Shown: positions 27,232-38,710, counted from the stretch's first letter. The stretch is 64,000 nucleotides of DNA from Rhodovastum atsumiense (GCF_937425535.1 NZ_OW485601.1:1107001-1171000), one strand, 5' to 3'. Numbers and translations: made by a program. Notes: generated from the letters alone by a model not told the origin.

Positions 27232-27307
27232 TGGCGTCCCGTAGGGGATTCGAACCCCTGTTACCGCCGTGAAAGGGCGGTGTCCTAGGCCTCTAGACGA
27301 ACGGGAC
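27232..27307 (-). tRNA. tRNA-Glu (anticodon TTC)
   Basis: On the minus strand the sequence starts GTCCCGTTCGTCTAGAGGCC, has anticodon arm CCGCC-CTTTCAC-GGCGG, T-arm AGGGG-TTCGAATCCCCT, and ends ACGGGAC-G-CCA, so the CCA tail is encoded. 76 bases. It is identical to the tRNA-Glu near 42 kb except at the first anticodon base. Confidence 0.97.
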
Positions 27308-27345
27308 GAGGCGCCTGCGCTGGGTAGCGAACCAGACGGTCATGG

Positions 27346-29139
27346 TCAAGGGACCACCGACGCCGCATCGGTAATGACGAAGCCCGCATTCACCATGCCG
27401 TTCCATTCCTCGGCCCGAAGATGGCCCGCGATGTGCAGCGGCTCGCCGCCACGGCTCAGCAAGGCATCGGCCAAGGCCCCCTCGCGGGCACGAAACAGCA
27501 CCGTGCGCAGGCGCCCCCCACCCCCCTCGCCTTCCACGAAGGCCCGGATGGTGTTGCCCTCGCGACCGACGCGATCGGCGCGCATGACGCGAACCCGCGG
27601 CAGGATCAGCACCGGCTCCTCGTTGCCGTTGCCGAACGGCGCCAGCCGCCCGAGATGGCGTGCAAGTTCCGTGGTGCAGCCCGGCACCGCCACCGCCCCT
27701 TCCACCGGCAGATCCGCCGCCGAGGGCAAGGTCGCCGCCGCGGCCAGACGCTCGTCCAGCAGGGCATGGAAGGCCGCCAGCCGGTCCTCGGGCAGCGAGA
27801 ACCCCGCCGCCATGGCATGACCGCCCCCGGTCACCAGGATGCCGGACTGGCGCGCCGCGATCACCGCCGCCCCCAGGTCGAGCCCGGCCACCGACCGCCC
27901 GCTGCCCTTGGCCATGCCGTCGGCCAGCGCCGCCACGCAGGCCGGGCGGTTGAACCGCTCCTTGATCCGCCCGGCGACGATGCCCACCACGCCCGGATGC
28001 CATTCCTGGCCCGAGACCAGCAAGGTGGCATGCCCCGCCGCGATCTGCGCCTCGGCCGCCGCCATCGCAGCGTCCAGCATGCTGGCCTCGACCACCTGGC
28101 GCTGCCGGTTCACCGCGTCCAGCGTGGCGGCCAGGGTACGGGCCTCGACCGGATCCTCGCAGAGCAAGAGACGCAGGCCCAGGTCGGATTCGCTGATCCG
28201 GCCGGCGGCGTTGATGCGCGGCCCCAACGCGAAGCCCAGCGTCGCCGCGCTGGGCCGGTCCTTGACCTGCGCCACTTCCAGCAGCGCCGCGATCCCGGGC
28301 CGGGCCCGCCGTGCCATCACCTTCAGCCCCTGCGTGACCAGGGCGCGGTTGAGCCCGGTCAGCGGCATCACGTCGCACACCGTCGCCAGCGCCACGATGT
28401 CCAGCAGGGACAGCAGATCCGGTTCGGGACGTTGGGCGAAAAACCCGCCGCGACGCAGTTCCCGCACGGTGCCGACCGCGGTCAGGAAGGCGATCGCCGC
28501 CGCGCACAGCGTCCCCAGCCCCGAGCCGCAATCGACCCGGTTCGGGTTCACCGTCGCCACCACCCCGGCCGGCAGGACCTCCGATTTATGGTGGTCCAGC
28601 ACGATCACGTCGGCCTGTCCCTGCAAGGAGGCAAGCGTCTCGCCCGCGGCAGTGCCGCAATCGACGCAGACCAGCAGCGTCGCACCCCGCCCAGCCAGCC
28701 CCTGCAGCGCCGGCACGTTCGGCCCGTAGCCCTCGGTCATGCGGTCGGGCACGTACGGCATGACGGTGCAGCCGAGCGAACGCAGGAAGGTGACCATCAG
28801 CGCGCCGCTGCAGGCTCCGTCCACGTCGTAGTCGCCGAAGACGCCGACCGTCTCGCCCCGGCACACCGCCGCGGCCAGGCGGGCCACCGCTGCGTCCATG
28901 TCGCGCAGGACCGAGGGATCGGGCAGCAGGGCCCGCAGCGTCGGCTCCAGGAAGGTCGCCGCCGCTTCCAGCCCGACACCACGGGCCGCGAGCAACCGCC
29001 CTACGACTTCAGGCACCCCCAACCGCTGGGCAATCCCCAGGCCGACGCGGTCCTCGCCCTGGCGCCAGACCCAGCGGCGGTTGGTCAGGCTGCGGGTGAC
29101 GCCCAGGACGGGCGCCACGCCGCCGGCAGTTTCGGTCAA
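27346..29139 (-). CDS. recJ: Single-stranded-DNA-specific exonuclease RecJ
   Basis: A 597-residue 5'-3' ssDNA exonuclease of the DHH family acting in recombination and mismatch repair. DHH motifs: VFGDYDVDGACSGALM, LLVCVDCGTAAGE and VIVLDHHKSE; the DHHA1 domain holds LVTGGGHAMAAGFSL. I chose TTG 29139, which overlaps the glpX stop (TTGA) and leads directly into the conserved VLGVTRSLTNRRWVWR start. A frame extending to 29430 would lie wholly inside glpX and reads as nonsense there. Confidence 0.94.
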   Translation of the reverse strand: MTETAGGVAPVLGVTRSLTNRRWVWRQGEDRVGLGIAQRLGVPEVVGRLLAARGVGLEAAATFLEPTLRALLPDPSVLRDMDAAVARLAAAVCRGETVGVFGDYDVDGACSGALMVTFLRSLGCTVMPYVPDRMTEGYGPNVPALQGLAGRGATLLVCVDCGTAAGETLASLQGQADVIVLDHHKSEVLPAGVVATVNPNRVDCGSGLGTLCAAAIAFLTAVGTVRELRRGGFFAQRPEPDLLSLLDIVALATVCDVMPLTGLNRALVTQGLKVMARRARPGIAALLEVAQVKDRPSAATLGFALGPRINAAGRISESDLGLRLLLCEDPVEARTLAATLDAVNRQRQVVEASMLDAAMAAAEAQIAAGHATLLVSGQEWHPGVVGIVAGRIKERFNRPACVAALADGMAKGSGRSVAGLDLGAAVIAARQSGILVTGGGHAMAAGFSLPEDRLAAFHALLDERLAAAATLPSAADLPVEGAVAVPGCTTELARHLGRLAPFGNGNEEPVLILPRVRVMRADRVGREGNTIRAFVEGEGGGGRLRTVLFRAREGALADALLSRGGEPLHIAGHLRAEEWNGMVNAGFVITDAASVVP

Positions 29140-30131
29140 TTCGATGCCCAGGGCTTCGTCGCGTAGTTGTGGTGGGCCTCGATGTACCGCATCGTCCCCG
29201 ACTTGCTGCGCATCACCAGCGAGTGCGTCGACGCACCATGGCCGAAGCGGCGCACGCCACGCAGCATCGCCCCGCCGGTCACGCCGGTCGCCGCGAACAT
29301 CACGTCGCCCCGCGCCATCTCCAGGATGTCGAACTTGTGGTTCGGATCGGTGATGCCCATCTGCCGGGCCCGCGCGATCTGCTCGTCGTTCTCGAAGATC
29401 AGCCGCCCCTGCATCTGCCCGTCGGCACAACGCAGCGCCGCGGCCGAGAGCACCCCCTCGGGCGCGCCGCCGATGCCGAGATAGATGTCAACGCCGCTCT
29501 CGGGCTGGACAGTGGCGATCACGCCGGCGACGTCGCCGTCGCTGATCAGCATGATGCGCGCCCCGGCGGCGCGGGTGCGGCCGATGATCTCGGCGTGGCG
29601 CTCACGGTCCAGGATGCAGGCCACCAGGTCAGAGACCGCGCATTTCTTGGCCCGCGCGAGGTTGCGCAGGTTCTCCTCCACCGGGGCGTCCAGATCCACC
29701 ACGTCCGCCGGCAGGTGGCCGCCCACCGCGATCTTGTCCATGTAGATGTCGGGGGCGTGCAGGAAATTGCCGCGCTCGGCCAGCGCGATCACCGCCATCG
29801 CGTTCGGGCCGCCCTTGGCGCACAGGTTGGTGCCCTCCAGCGGGTCCACCGCGATGTCCATCGCCGGGCCGCCGGCCCCCACCTTCTCGCCGATGTAGAG
29901 CATCGGCGCCTCGTCCATCTCGCCCTCGCCGATCACGACGGTGCCGGCGATCTGCACCACGTCGAAGGCCTTGCGCATCGCCGTCACCGCGGCGCCGTCG
30001 GCCTCGTTCTTCTTGCCGAGCCCCATCCAGCGGCTCGCCGCCAGCGCGGCTGACTCAGTGACGCGCACCAGATCCAGCGCCAGGTTGCGGTCGCTGGTAT
30101 GTGCCGATTGGAACTGATCGTCCTTCAGCAT
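29136..30131 (-). CDS. glpX: Fructose-1,6-bisphosphatase class II
   Basis: A 331-residue GlpX-type FBPase of gluconeogenesis (and, in a phototroph, potentially the Calvin cycle). Conserved regions include VVIGEGEMDEAPMLYIGE, MDIAVDPLEGTNLCAKG with the metal-binding Asp/Glu residues, and MFAATGVTGGAMLRGV. ATG 30131 follows an AGAGGAGT ribosome site, so I prefer it to the ATG eight codons upstream. It sits between hom and recJ in a leftward cluster, a common alphaproteobacterial arrangement. Confidence 0.95.
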   Translation of the reverse strand: MLKDDQFQSAHTSDRNLALDLVRVTESAALAASRWMGLGKKNEADGAAVTAMRKAFDVVQIAGTVVIGEGEMDEAPMLYIGEKVGAGGPAMDIAVDPLEGTNLCAKGGPNAMAVIALAERGNFLHAPDIYMDKIAVGGHLPADVVDLDAPVEENLRNLARAKKCAVSDLVACILDRERHAEIIGRTRAAGARIMLISDGDVAGVIATVQPESGVDIYLGIGGAPEGVLSAAALRCADGQMQGRLIFENDEQIARARQMGITDPNHKFDILEMARGDVMFAATGVTGGAMLRGVRRFGHGASTHSLVMRSKSGTMRYIEAHHNYATKPWASN

Positions 30132-30201
30132 CGCGTCACTCCTCTGCTCTGTCATTATTCTTTCGTCCTGACGGGAAAGTCCGATCGCCGATGCACCGCG
30201 C

Positions 30202-31490
30202 TTATGCGGGCTCGATGCGGATCAGCGTCGGCGCTTCCAACACGGCGTCCAGGCCGGCGATGCGATCCAGCGCCGCCCGCATGGCGGATTCGCGGGTCTC
30301 GTGCGTCACCAGCACCACCGGCACCGCCTCGCCCGGACTGCGGCCACGCTGCAGCATGCTCTCGAGCGAGATGCCCTGGTCGCGCAGCACCGCCGTCACG
30401 TCGGCGATCACGCCGGGACGGTCCACCACCATCAGGCGCAGGTAGTAGCAGCCGACATGCGCCCCGATCGGCACCGAGGGCGCATCGGAGAGATGGCCCG
30501 AGGCCGCGCCCCAGACCGGGGTCGACCGCCCGCGGGCAATGTCGATCAGGTCGGCAACCACCGCCGAGGCGGTCGGGCCGGCGCCGGCGCCGCGGCCCTC
30601 CAGCATGATCCGCCCGACGAAATCGCCTTCCGCCACCACCGCGTTGAACACGCCGTCCACCCGCGCGATCGGCGCGGCTTCGGGCACCATGCAGGGATGC
30701 ACGCGCGCGGCGATCCCGGCCTCGGTGCGCCGCGCCAGGCCGAGCAGCTTGATGCGGTAGCCCAGTTCGCGGGCGAAGGCGATGTCGAGCGCCGAGACAT
30801 GGCGGATGCCCTCGACATGCACCTCGTCGAAGGCCACCGGCCGGCCGAAGGCCAGCGCCGCGAGGATCGCCAGCTTGTGCGCGGCGTCGACGCCGTCGAT
30901 GTCGAAGGACGGGTCGGCCTCGGCGTAGCCGAGCTTCTGCGCCTCGGCGAGCACTTCGGCGAATTCCCGCCCGCGCTCGCGCATCACCGTCAGGATGTAG
31001 TTGCAGGTGCCGTTCAGGATGCCGGCGACCTTGCTGATGCGGTTGCCGGCCAGCCCCTCGCGCAGGGCCTTGATCACCGGGATGCCGCCCGCGACCGCTG
31101 CCTCGAAGGCCAGGGTCACGCCGGCCTGTTCGGCCTGGGCCCCCAGGGCGGCGCCGTGCACGGCCAGCAGCGCCTTGTTGGCGGTGACCACCGGCTTGCC
31201 GGCGGCCAGCCCCGCCTGCACCAGTTGCCGCGCCGGGCCGTTGGCACCGCCGATCAGCTCGACGATCACATCCACGCCCGGATCCGCGGCCAGCGCCACG
31301 GCATCCTCGTACCAGCGCAGCCCGCCGAGATCGACGCCACGGTCGCGCGTGCGGTCACGCGCCGAGACGGCGGTGACCGCGATCGGCCGCCCGGCCCGGG
31401 CGGTGACGATCCCGGCGTTCTCGCGCAGCAGCTTCAGCACGCCCGCGCCGACCGTACCCAGGCCGGCGACGCCGACCGAAAGCGGCCGGC

Positions 31491-31494
<4 letters not shown>
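30202..31494 (-). CDS. hom: Homoserine dehydrogenase
   Basis: A 430-residue monofunctional enzyme reducing aspartate semialdehyde to homoserine. It shows the NAD(P) motif VGVAGLGTVGAGVLKLL, the family signature near GILNGTCNYILTVM and GYAEADPSFDIDGVDAAHK, and a C-terminal ACT domain (YYLRLMVVDRPGVIADVTAV) for allosteric control by threonine. ATG overlaps the stop of the upstream aminotransferase by four bases. Confidence 0.96.
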
Positions 31495-32714
<1,220 letters not shown>

Positions 32715-32904
32715 GGCGGCAATCCGAAACCTGGGGTCAGTGGGGCTTTGGTGGGACAGGCCGGAATGCCCCGCCCACCAAGTCTGGAGCAAGTGAAGAA
32801 GGTCGAGACGTGCTGGTCGCGCAGGCCGGCGGGACCGTGCCGGCCCGGAGGGGCGGCATGATCCCGGCGGGATCCGGGGGCAACACCTATTCTTTCACAA
32901 TCCT

Positions 32905-33828
32905 TCAGTTGGCGATACGGGCGGCGCCACCGCGCCCCTCCGCCCGCGCAGTCAGCCGCAGGTGCGATGCAGGCACGCCGGCAGCCATCATCACCGCCGC
33001 GACCGCGCGGGCGCGGGCCAGGGCCAGTGGCAGGGACGCAGCCTGGGCGTCGGGATCGCTGCCCAGCGCCTCGCCATAGCCGGTCACGACGATGGCGGCC
33101 GTGCCGCGCCTGGCCGCGAGCGCCCGCAGCGCCGTTTCCGTCTCCGGGGCGATCGCCGTTCCACCGGTGCTGAACGGCACCAGCACGGTGCCGGCCGGCG
33201 CGGGCGGGGGCGCCGGCGCGGGTGGGGGTGGTGCGACCGGCGGCGGCGTCGGGGCAGTCACGGCGGGCACCGGCACCCCCGGGATGCGCGGCGCCGGCGG
33301 CGGCGCCGCCGGGATGGCCGGCAGTTCCGCCATGGCGGCACCGGCCGGGGCGGAAGGGGCCGACGCGGCAGGGGCCGCCGGATCGGCGGTCACCGGGGCT
33401 GCGGGCGCTTCCTGCGGCGGCGGCGCCGGCCGGGCGGCCGGAGCAGGCGCCGGCGGCGCGCTCGCCGCCTGCAACGAGGCGGAAGGAGCGTCCTGGGAAG
33501 CGGCCGCGGCCGGGGGCACCCTGGGCGGCTGATAGGGTTCGGCCGGGGAAGAGATCGCGTATTCCGCGTTCCGCCGCTCCTCCGTGAGCCCGCTGGCAAT
33601 CCGGCCACGGGTGGCATGGTCGGTCACCACCGGCCGCGCCGGCACCGTGCCCAGGCTGGGATAGGGCGCGTCCGCATTGGGCGGCGGCGGCCGCTGCTCG
33701 GCGATGCGCCCGCCCTCCAGCGAATGCCACCAATCCACCGGACTGACCGAGCCAGAGGCACAGCCTGCCAGCAACCCGGCCGTCAAGAGAACGACAGCAC
33801 ACCTCGCTGGATTTTGGCTGGTATGCAA
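32905..33828 (-). CDS. OmpA-like lipoprotein with Pro/Ala-rich linker
   Basis: About 307 residues. From TTG 33828 a clean lipoprotein signal is read (VVLLTAGLLAGCASG, lipobox LAGC); an in-frame ATG at 33900 would put an implausible 24-residue polar stretch in front. The middle is a long Ala/Pro-rich linker. The C-terminal 100 residues (LVPFSTGGTAIAPETETALR, VTGYGEALGSDPD, ALARARAVAAVMMAAGVPAS) resemble an OmpA peptidoglycan-binding domain, so it probably tethers outer membrane to wall. Divergent from phaC. Confidence 0.72.
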   Translation of the reverse strand: MHTSQNPARCAVVLLTAGLLAGCASGSVSPVDWWHSLEGGRIAEQRPPPPNADAPYPSLGTVPARPVVTDHATRGRIASGLTEERRNAEYAISSPAEPYQPPRVPPAAAASQDAPSASLQAASAPPAPAPAARPAPPPQEAPAAPVTADPAAPAASAPSAPAGAAMAELPAIPAAPPPAPRIPGVPVPAVTAPTPPPVAPPPPAPAPPPAPAGTVLVPFSTGGTAIAPETETALRALAARRGTAAIVVTGYGEALGSDPDAQAASLPLALARARAVAAVMMAAGVPASHLRLTARAEGRGGAARIAN

Positions 33829-33986
33829 GCCCTGCGCCGGTCGCACTTGAACGGTCAGGGAGCGCACTCTATCAAGTTCGTACACACGTCCATCTGACAT
33901 AAAAGGGTCGGAGTGCTCCAGACTGCTGCCGCATTTCCGGCACACGAGATGTAGCGCGCGAGCCGACCTACGGAAAGGATAGCCGC

Positions 33987-35789
33987 ATGGCCGAGCCGAC
34001 CAAGCCGGAAGCCGGCGCCTTCAAGCTGCCCGACCCCACCGAATTCGGACGCTCCATGGCCGACATCGCCGAGCGTTCGCAGCGCATTGTGGCGGAATGG
34101 CTGCGCCGGCAGACCGAAAGCGGGCTGCAGAGCCCCGACCCCCTGAACATCGGGGGCGCCTTCATGGAAATGACGGCGAAGCTGATGTCCAATCCCACCA
34201 AGCTGATGCAGGCGCAGCTCGGCTTCTGGCAGGACTACATGTCGCTCTGGCAGAACACCGCGCGCCGGCTGCTCGGCATGGACGGCGCGCCGGTGATCGA
34301 GGGCGACCCGAAGGACCGTCGCTTCAAGGACGACGCCTGGAAAGAAAACGAGGTCTTCGACTTCATCCGGCAGTCCTACCTGCTCTCGGCCCGCTTCATC
34401 CAGGATGTGGTCAAGCAGGCCGATGGCCTCGAGCCCCACACCGCCCAGAAGGTGGATTTCTACGCGCGGCAGTTCGTCGACGCGATGAGCCCTTCCAACT
34501 TCCTGCTCACCAACCCCGAGGTTCTGCGCAAGACCGTCGAGACCGGCGGCGAGAACCTGCTGAAAGGGTTGAAGAACCTGCTCGGTGACCTGGAGCGCGG
34601 CAAGGGCGAGCTGCGCATCAAGATGACCGACATGGACGCCTTCCGGATCGGCGAGAACATCGCCGTCACCCCGGGCAAGGTGGTGTACCAGAACGAGCTG
34701 ATGCAGCTCATCCAGTACACGCCGACCACCGAGAAGGCGCTCAAGCGGCCGCTGCTGATCGTGCCGCCCTGGATCAACAAGTTCTACATCCTGGACCTGC
34801 GCCCGAAGAACAGCTTCGTCCGCTGGGCGGTCGCCCAGGGACATACGGTGTTCATCATCTCCTGGGTGAACCCCGACGAGCGGCTCGCCCAGAAGGGCTT
34901 CGAGGACTACATGAAAGAAGGCATCCTCGAGGCCTTGAGCGCGATCGAGGCGGCCACCGGCGAGGACGGCGTCAACGCGATCGGCTACTGCCTCGGCGGC
35001 ACGCTGCTCGCCTCCAGCCAGGCCTGGATGACCGCCCATGGCGACCAGCGCATCAAAAGCGCCACCTTCTTCGTCACCCTGATGGATTTCCGCGAGTGCG
35101 GCGAGCTCGGCGTCTTCATCGACGAAGAACAGCTCAAGATGCTCGAGGACAAGATGAACCGCCGCGGCTATCTCGATGGCAGCGAGATGGCGACCACCTT
35201 CAACATGTTGCGCGCCAACGACCTGATCTGGTCGTTCGTGGTGAACAATTACCTGCTCGGCAACGACCCGTTCCCGTTCGACCTGCTCTACTGGAACAGC
35301 GATTCCACCCGCATGCCGGCGCGGATGCACAGCTTCTACCTGCGCAACATGTACCAGGAGAACCGGCTGCGCGAACCCGGCGGCATCTCCCTGGCCGATA
35401 CCCCGATCGACCTGCGCCAGGTCAAGGTGCCCGCCTACTTCATCTCCACCCGCGAGGACCACATCGCGCCGTGGCGCAGCACCTATTACGGCACCCACCT
35501 GCTGCAGGGCGAAAACCGCTTCGTACTGGCGGCCTCCGGCCATATCGCCGGCGTGGTCAACCCGCCGGAAGGCGGCAAATACAGCCACTGGATCAACACG
35601 GATCTGCCGGAGCAGCCCGAGGACTGGTTCAAGGGCGCCACCGAGATCGCCGGATCGTGGTGGCCGGACTGGCAGCGCTGGGTGACCGCCCTCGACAAGC
35701 GGCAGGTGAAGGCCCGGGTTCCCGGTGACGGCAAGCTGCCCGTGCTGGAAGACGCGCCCGGCAGCTACGTGAAGGTGCTGCTGACCTGA
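33987..35789 (+). CDS. phaC: Class I poly(R)-hydroxyalkanoate synthase
   Basis: A 600-residue PHA synthase that polymerises 3-hydroxyacyl-CoA at the granule surface. The lipase-like box with catalytic Cys is GYCLGGTLLAS; the partner Asp is in STREDHIAPW and the His in LAASGHIAGVVNPP. The N-terminal domain of about 200 residues and total length fit class I. ATG 33987 follows GGAAAGGATAG. No phaA/phaB or phasin gene is adjacent here. Confidence 0.96.
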   Translation: MAEPTKPEAGAFKLPDPTEFGRSMADIAERSQRIVAEWLRRQTESGLQSPDPLNIGGAFMEMTAKLMSNPTKLMQAQLGFWQDYMSLWQNTARRLLGMDGAPVIEGDPKDRRFKDDAWKENEVFDFIRQSYLLSARFIQDVVKQADGLEPHTAQKVDFYARQFVDAMSPSNFLLTNPEVLRKTVETGGENLLKGLKNLLGDLERGKGELRIKMTDMDAFRIGENIAVTPGKVVYQNELMQLIQYTPTTEKALKRPLLIVPPWINKFYILDLRPKNSFVRWAVAQGHTVFIISWVNPDERLAQKGFEDYMKEGILEALSAIEAATGEDGVNAIGYCLGGTLLASSQAWMTAHGDQRIKSATFFVTLMDFRECGELGVFIDEEQLKMLEDKMNRRGYLDGSEMATTFNMLRANDLIWSFVVNNYLLGNDPFPFDLLYWNSDSTRMPARMHSFYLRNMYQENRLREPGGISLADTPIDLRQVKVPAYFISTREDHIAPWRSTYYGTHLLQGENRFVLAASGHIAGVVNPPEGGKYSHWINTDLPEQPEDWFKGATEIAGSWWPDWQRWVTALDKRQVKARVPGDGKLPVLEDAPGSYVKVLLT

Positions 35790-35790
35790 G

Positions 35791-35966
35791 GCGGGGCTTC
35801 GCCCCGCACCCGACGTCGTGCGAAGGCACGCCTTCGCGTGACGAGGCTTCGCCTCCTGGACCTCCACCAAGGGCTTCGCCCTTGGAACCCGATATTCTGT
35901 GCCGCGCAGCGCTTATGGGGTGCAGGGGCCTTGTGGCCCCTGCCAGGTCCAGGGCAGAGCCCTGGC
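35791..35966. repeat. Modular palindromic intergenic repeat, copy B
   Basis: Array of palindromes after phaC: GCGGGGCTTCGCCCCGC, CGAAGGCACGCCTTCG, GAGGCTTCGCCTC, CCAAGGGCTTCGCCCTTGG, then TTGTGCCGCGCAGCG-like spacer, AGGGGCCTTGTGGCCCCT and CCAGGGCAGAGCCCTGG. Module order matches copy C near 47.4 kb. The part GGTCCAGGGC corresponds to the IS110 target, uninterrupted here. Confidence 0.8.
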
Positions 35967-35973
35967 CTTCAAT

Positions 35974-36567
35974 TCAGCACCCCCAGCACCGGCCCCCGCC
36001 CGGCTGCAGGTCGAACTGCGCCCGCTGGGTCGCCACATTGGCCTGTGGCAGCGGCGGCAGGTTGGCGAGGATCTGCAGCGTGGCCTGCGGCCCGAAGCCG
36101 AACAGCGGCGGCTGCAGCGCCATCGTCGCCGCCGCCAGATCGCCCGTGAACAGCCCGTTCTGGACCCTGATCATGGCATCCACCACCGCCTGTGACGGCG
36201 CGTCCGGCGGCACGCCGAGCGTCCGCCGCACCTCCTGCCGTCCTGCCAGCAATTGCTGCTGCACCAGCGGGGAGACGTTCGGATAAGGGGCGGAGCCGGA
36301 CAGCAGTCCGGACAGGTATTCCATCGCGATCACCGCCCGCGCCGCCTCGACGGGGCGGCCGCGCGTGTTGGCCGGGCTGGCGAAGGCCCAGCCGGCGATG
36401 CCCGCCGCCGCTTGGTCGGCGTCGAGATTGGTGCCGAGCGCCGCGGGCGGCACGAAAGGCGTATCGACCGTGCCGGACGTGACCGCCCCGCAGGCCGTGA
36501 GCAGCAGCCCCGCCGCCAACGCGACGACCCGGCGCGGCAGCAACCGCGCCGGGCCCGGATCAGGCAT
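35974..36567 (-). CDS. Hypothetical lipoprotein
   Basis: A 197-residue protein with a lipoprotein signal ([16 protein letters not shown], lipobox LTAC). The body is helical, with [17 protein letters not shown] and [17 protein letters not shown], and ends in a Gly/Cys-rich tail. I recognise no domain. The ATG overlaps the end of argC (ATGCCTGA), so it is probably translated from the same message. Confidence 0.68.
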   Translation of the reverse strand: MPDPGPARLLPRRVVALAAGLLLTACGAVTSGTVDTPFVPPAALGTNLDADQAAAGIAGWAFASPANTRGRPVEAARAVIAMEYLSGLLSGSAPYPNVSPLVQQQLLAGRQEVRRTLGVPPDAPSQAVVDAMIRVQNGLFTGDLAAATMALQPPLFGFGPQATLQILANLPPLPQANVATQRAQFDLQPGGGRCWGC

Positions 36568-37510
36568 CGGCGCGTTCCTGCCGCGCCGCCTCGTCCAGTC
36601 CCAGCATCAGGCGGATGTTCCGCAGCGCCGCGCCCGAGGCCCCCTTGCCCAGATTGTCGAGCCGCGCCACCAGCACCGCCTGCCGCCGCGCCTCGTTGGC
36701 GAAAACGCGCAGTTCCAGGCGGTTGGTATCGTTCAGCGCCTCCGGCTCCAGCTTGCCATCGGCGGTGGGCGGCGGGACCGACACGTCCGGGGAGCCGCGG
36801 TAATACGCTTCCAGCACCGCCTGCAGATCGGCCCCCTGCAGCGTGCCGGGCAGCACATCCAGGTGCAGCGGCACGGACACCAGCATGCCCTGCCGGTAAT
36901 GCCCGACCGACGGCACGAACAACGGCCGGCGGGTCAGGCCAGCATAAAGCTGCAGCTCGGGCACGTGCTTGTGCTCGAGGCCGAGGCCGTACAGCTCGAA
37001 AGCCGGGCCGCCATCCGCCTCATGCGCCTCGATCAGCCCCTTGCCGCCACCGGAGTAACCCGACACCGCGTTGATGGTGACAGGAAAATCCGCCGGCAGC
37101 AGGCCGGCATCGACCAGTGGGCGCAGCAGGGCGATGGCACCGGTCGGATAGCAGCCCGGATTGGTGACCTTGTGCGCCTGCGCCACCACCTGTGCCTGCC
37201 CCGGTTGCAGTTCGGGGAAGCCATAGACCCAGCCCGGAGCGACCCGGTGGGCACTGCTGGCATCCAGCAGCTTCGGCGCCGCTGCGCCGAGATCTTCCGC
37301 CAGGGCGACGGATTCCCTGGCTGCGGCATCCGGCAGGCAAAGCACCACGAGATCGGCCGCTTCCATGGCCTCGCGTCGCGCCGCCGGATCCTTGCGATGC
37401 TCGGGGGCCAGGCTGAGCAGTTCCACCGTGGCCTCGTCGCGCAGTCGCTCGCGGATGCCCAGGCCCGTGGTGCCGGCCTCGCCATCGATGAAGATCCTGG
37501 CCTTCGCCAT
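36560..37510 (-). CDS. argC: N-acetyl-gamma-glutamyl-phosphate reductase (type 2)
   Basis: A 316-residue short-form ArgC of arginine biosynthesis. N-terminal NADP fold begins [16 protein letters not shown]; the catalytic Cys is in [24 protein letters not shown] and [12 protein letters not shown] follow. ATG 37510 gives the usual start. It lies downstream of rpsI but is separated from it by a terminator. Confidence 0.94.
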   Translation of the reverse strand: MAKARIFIDGEAGTTGLGIRERLRDEATVELLSLAPEHRKDPAARREAMEAADLVVLCLPDAAARESVALAEDLGAAAPKLLDASSAHRVAPGWVYGFPELQPGQAQVVAQAHKVTNPGCYPTGAIALLRPLVDAGLLPADFPVTINAVSGYSGGGKGLIEAHEADGGPAFELYGLGLEHKHVPELQLYAGLTRRPLFVPSVGHYRQGMLVSVPLHLDVLPGTLQGADLQAVLEAYYRGSPDVSVPPPTADGKLEPEALNDTNRLELRVFANEARRQAVLVARLDNLGKGASGAALRNIRLMLGLDEAARQERADA

Positions 37511-37550
37511 GTGCCGTCTCCTTGTCGACGGTATCGTCGTCTTGCGGTCG

Positions 37551-37592
37551 CCGAAAAAGTAAGGGGGGCTGGCCCGCCGGGCCAGCCCCCCT
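37551..37592 (-). terminator. Rho-independent terminator of rplM-rpsI
   Basis: GGGGGGCTGGCCC-GCCG-GGCCAGCCCCCC (37563-37591) is a 12-13-bp perfect stem; read leftward it is followed by TTACTTTTT. It lies 25 bases after the rpsI stop. Confidence 0.9.
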
Positions 37593-37617
37593 GTCGCATC
37601 GTGAAAGCGGGAGCGGC

Positions 37618-38109
37618 TCAGCGCTTGCTGAACTGGAAGCTGCGGCGGGCCTTGGCGCGGCCGTACTTCTTGCGCTCGACGACGCGCGGGTCGCGGGTGA
37701 GGAAGCCGGCCATCTTCAGGATCGGGCGCAGCTCCGGCTCGTAATGGGTCAGCGCGCGGCTGATGCCATGGCGCACCGCGCCGGCCTGGCCGGAAAGGCC
37801 ACCGCCGGTGACCGTGCAGTACACGTCGAACTGGTTGTAGCGATCGGCCACCAGGAAGGGCTGGGTGATCAGCATGCGCAGCACCGGCCGGGCGAAATAC
37901 TGGCCGACGCGCTTGCCGTTCACCTGGATCTCGCCCTTGCCGGGCTTGATCCACACGCGCGCCACCGCGTCCTTGCGGCGGCCGGTCGCGTAGCTGCGGC
38001 CGAGCGCGTCGCGCTTGGGCTCACGCTTGGGCTGGTCCGCCTCGGTGGCGGCGGCGACCGCCAGATCCTTCAGATCGGCGAGGGTACGGGTGGGCTGGGT
38101 GCCGGACAT
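37618..38109 (-). CDS. rpsI: 30S ribosomal protein S9
   Basis: A 163-residue S9. The conserved core includes [39 protein letters not shown] and the basic C-terminal tail ending SFQFSKR, which contacts P-site tRNA. An N-terminal extension of about 35 residues is usual in alphaproteobacteria. Four bases downstream of rplM in the standard pair. Confidence 0.97.
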   Translation of the reverse strand: MSGTQPTRTLADLKDLAVAAATEADQPKREPKRDALGRSYATGRRKDAVARVWIKPGKGEIQVNGKRVGQYFARPVLRMLITQPFLVADRYNQFDVYCTVTGGGLSGQAGAVRHGISRALTHYEPELRPILKMAGFLTRDPRVVERKKYGRAKARRSFQFSKR

Positions 38110-38113
38110 CGTC

Positions 38114-38578
38114 TCAGACCCCCTTGTTCTTGCGGTTGAGAGCGGCGATGTCGAGCGGGCGGGGCTGCTGGCCCTCGTGCGGATGGCTGGTCCCGCCGTA
38201 GACGTACAGGTGCTTCATCTGCTTGCGCTGCAGCGGGCCGCGCGTGATCATGCGCTCGACCGCCTTTTCCAGCACGCGCTCGGGATGGGCGCTGTCGAGG
38301 CGCTGGCGCATGGTGCGGCCCTTGACGCCGCCGGGATAGCCGGTGTGCCAGTAGAACACCGACTGGTCGAGCTTGTGGCCGGTGACCTTCACCTTGGCCG
38401 CATTGATGACGACGACATTGTCACCGCAATCGACATGCGGGGTGAACTGCGCCTTGTGCTTGCCGCGAAGCCGGTTGGCGATGATCGCGGCGAGACGGCC
38501 CAGCACCAGGCCCTCAGCATCGATCAGCACCCAGTCCTTCTTCACCTCCGCGGGCTTCAGCGAGAGGGTAGTCTTCAT
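38114..38578 (-). CDS. rplM: 50S ribosomal protein L13
   Basis: A 154-residue L13. Conserved segments are [51 protein letters not shown] and [21 protein letters not shown] 38578 gives the family N-terminus [16 protein letters not shown]; the longer upstream frame has no family match. Confidence 0.97.
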   Translation of the reverse strand: MKTTLSLKPAEVKKDWVLIDAEGLVLGRLAAIIANRLRGKHKAQFTPHVDCGDNVVVINAAKVKVTGHKLDQSVFYWHTGYPGGVKGRTMRQRLDSAHPERVLEKAVERMITRGPLQRKQMKHLYVYGGTSHPHEGQQPRPLDIAALNRKNKGV

Positions 38579-38653
38579 GGGTCCGGTGTCCTCAGGGGAA
38601 TTCGAGGCGCGGCTTATGCCGGCGAACCCAGGCTGCGTCAAGGTTTCGCGCTT

Positions 38654-38671
38654 GTGGTATTATAATACCAC
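38654..38671. promoter_or_regulatory. 18-bp palindrome in divergent promoter
   Basis: GTGGTATTATAATACCAC is a perfect 18-bp inverted repeat with TATAAT in both orientations, in the 132-base gap between rplM and the divergent epimerase gene. It could be a shared -10 region, an operator, or both. No matching -35 is obvious. Confidence 0.5.
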
Positions 38672-38710
38672 AGATTGCGGGCCGGCATCGCGGCCCGTTA
38701 GAGAAGGCCC

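Noticed and set aside
29140-29430. Longer RecJ start upstream
   Set aside because: The extension lies entirely within glpX and reads as an off-frame shadow of it.
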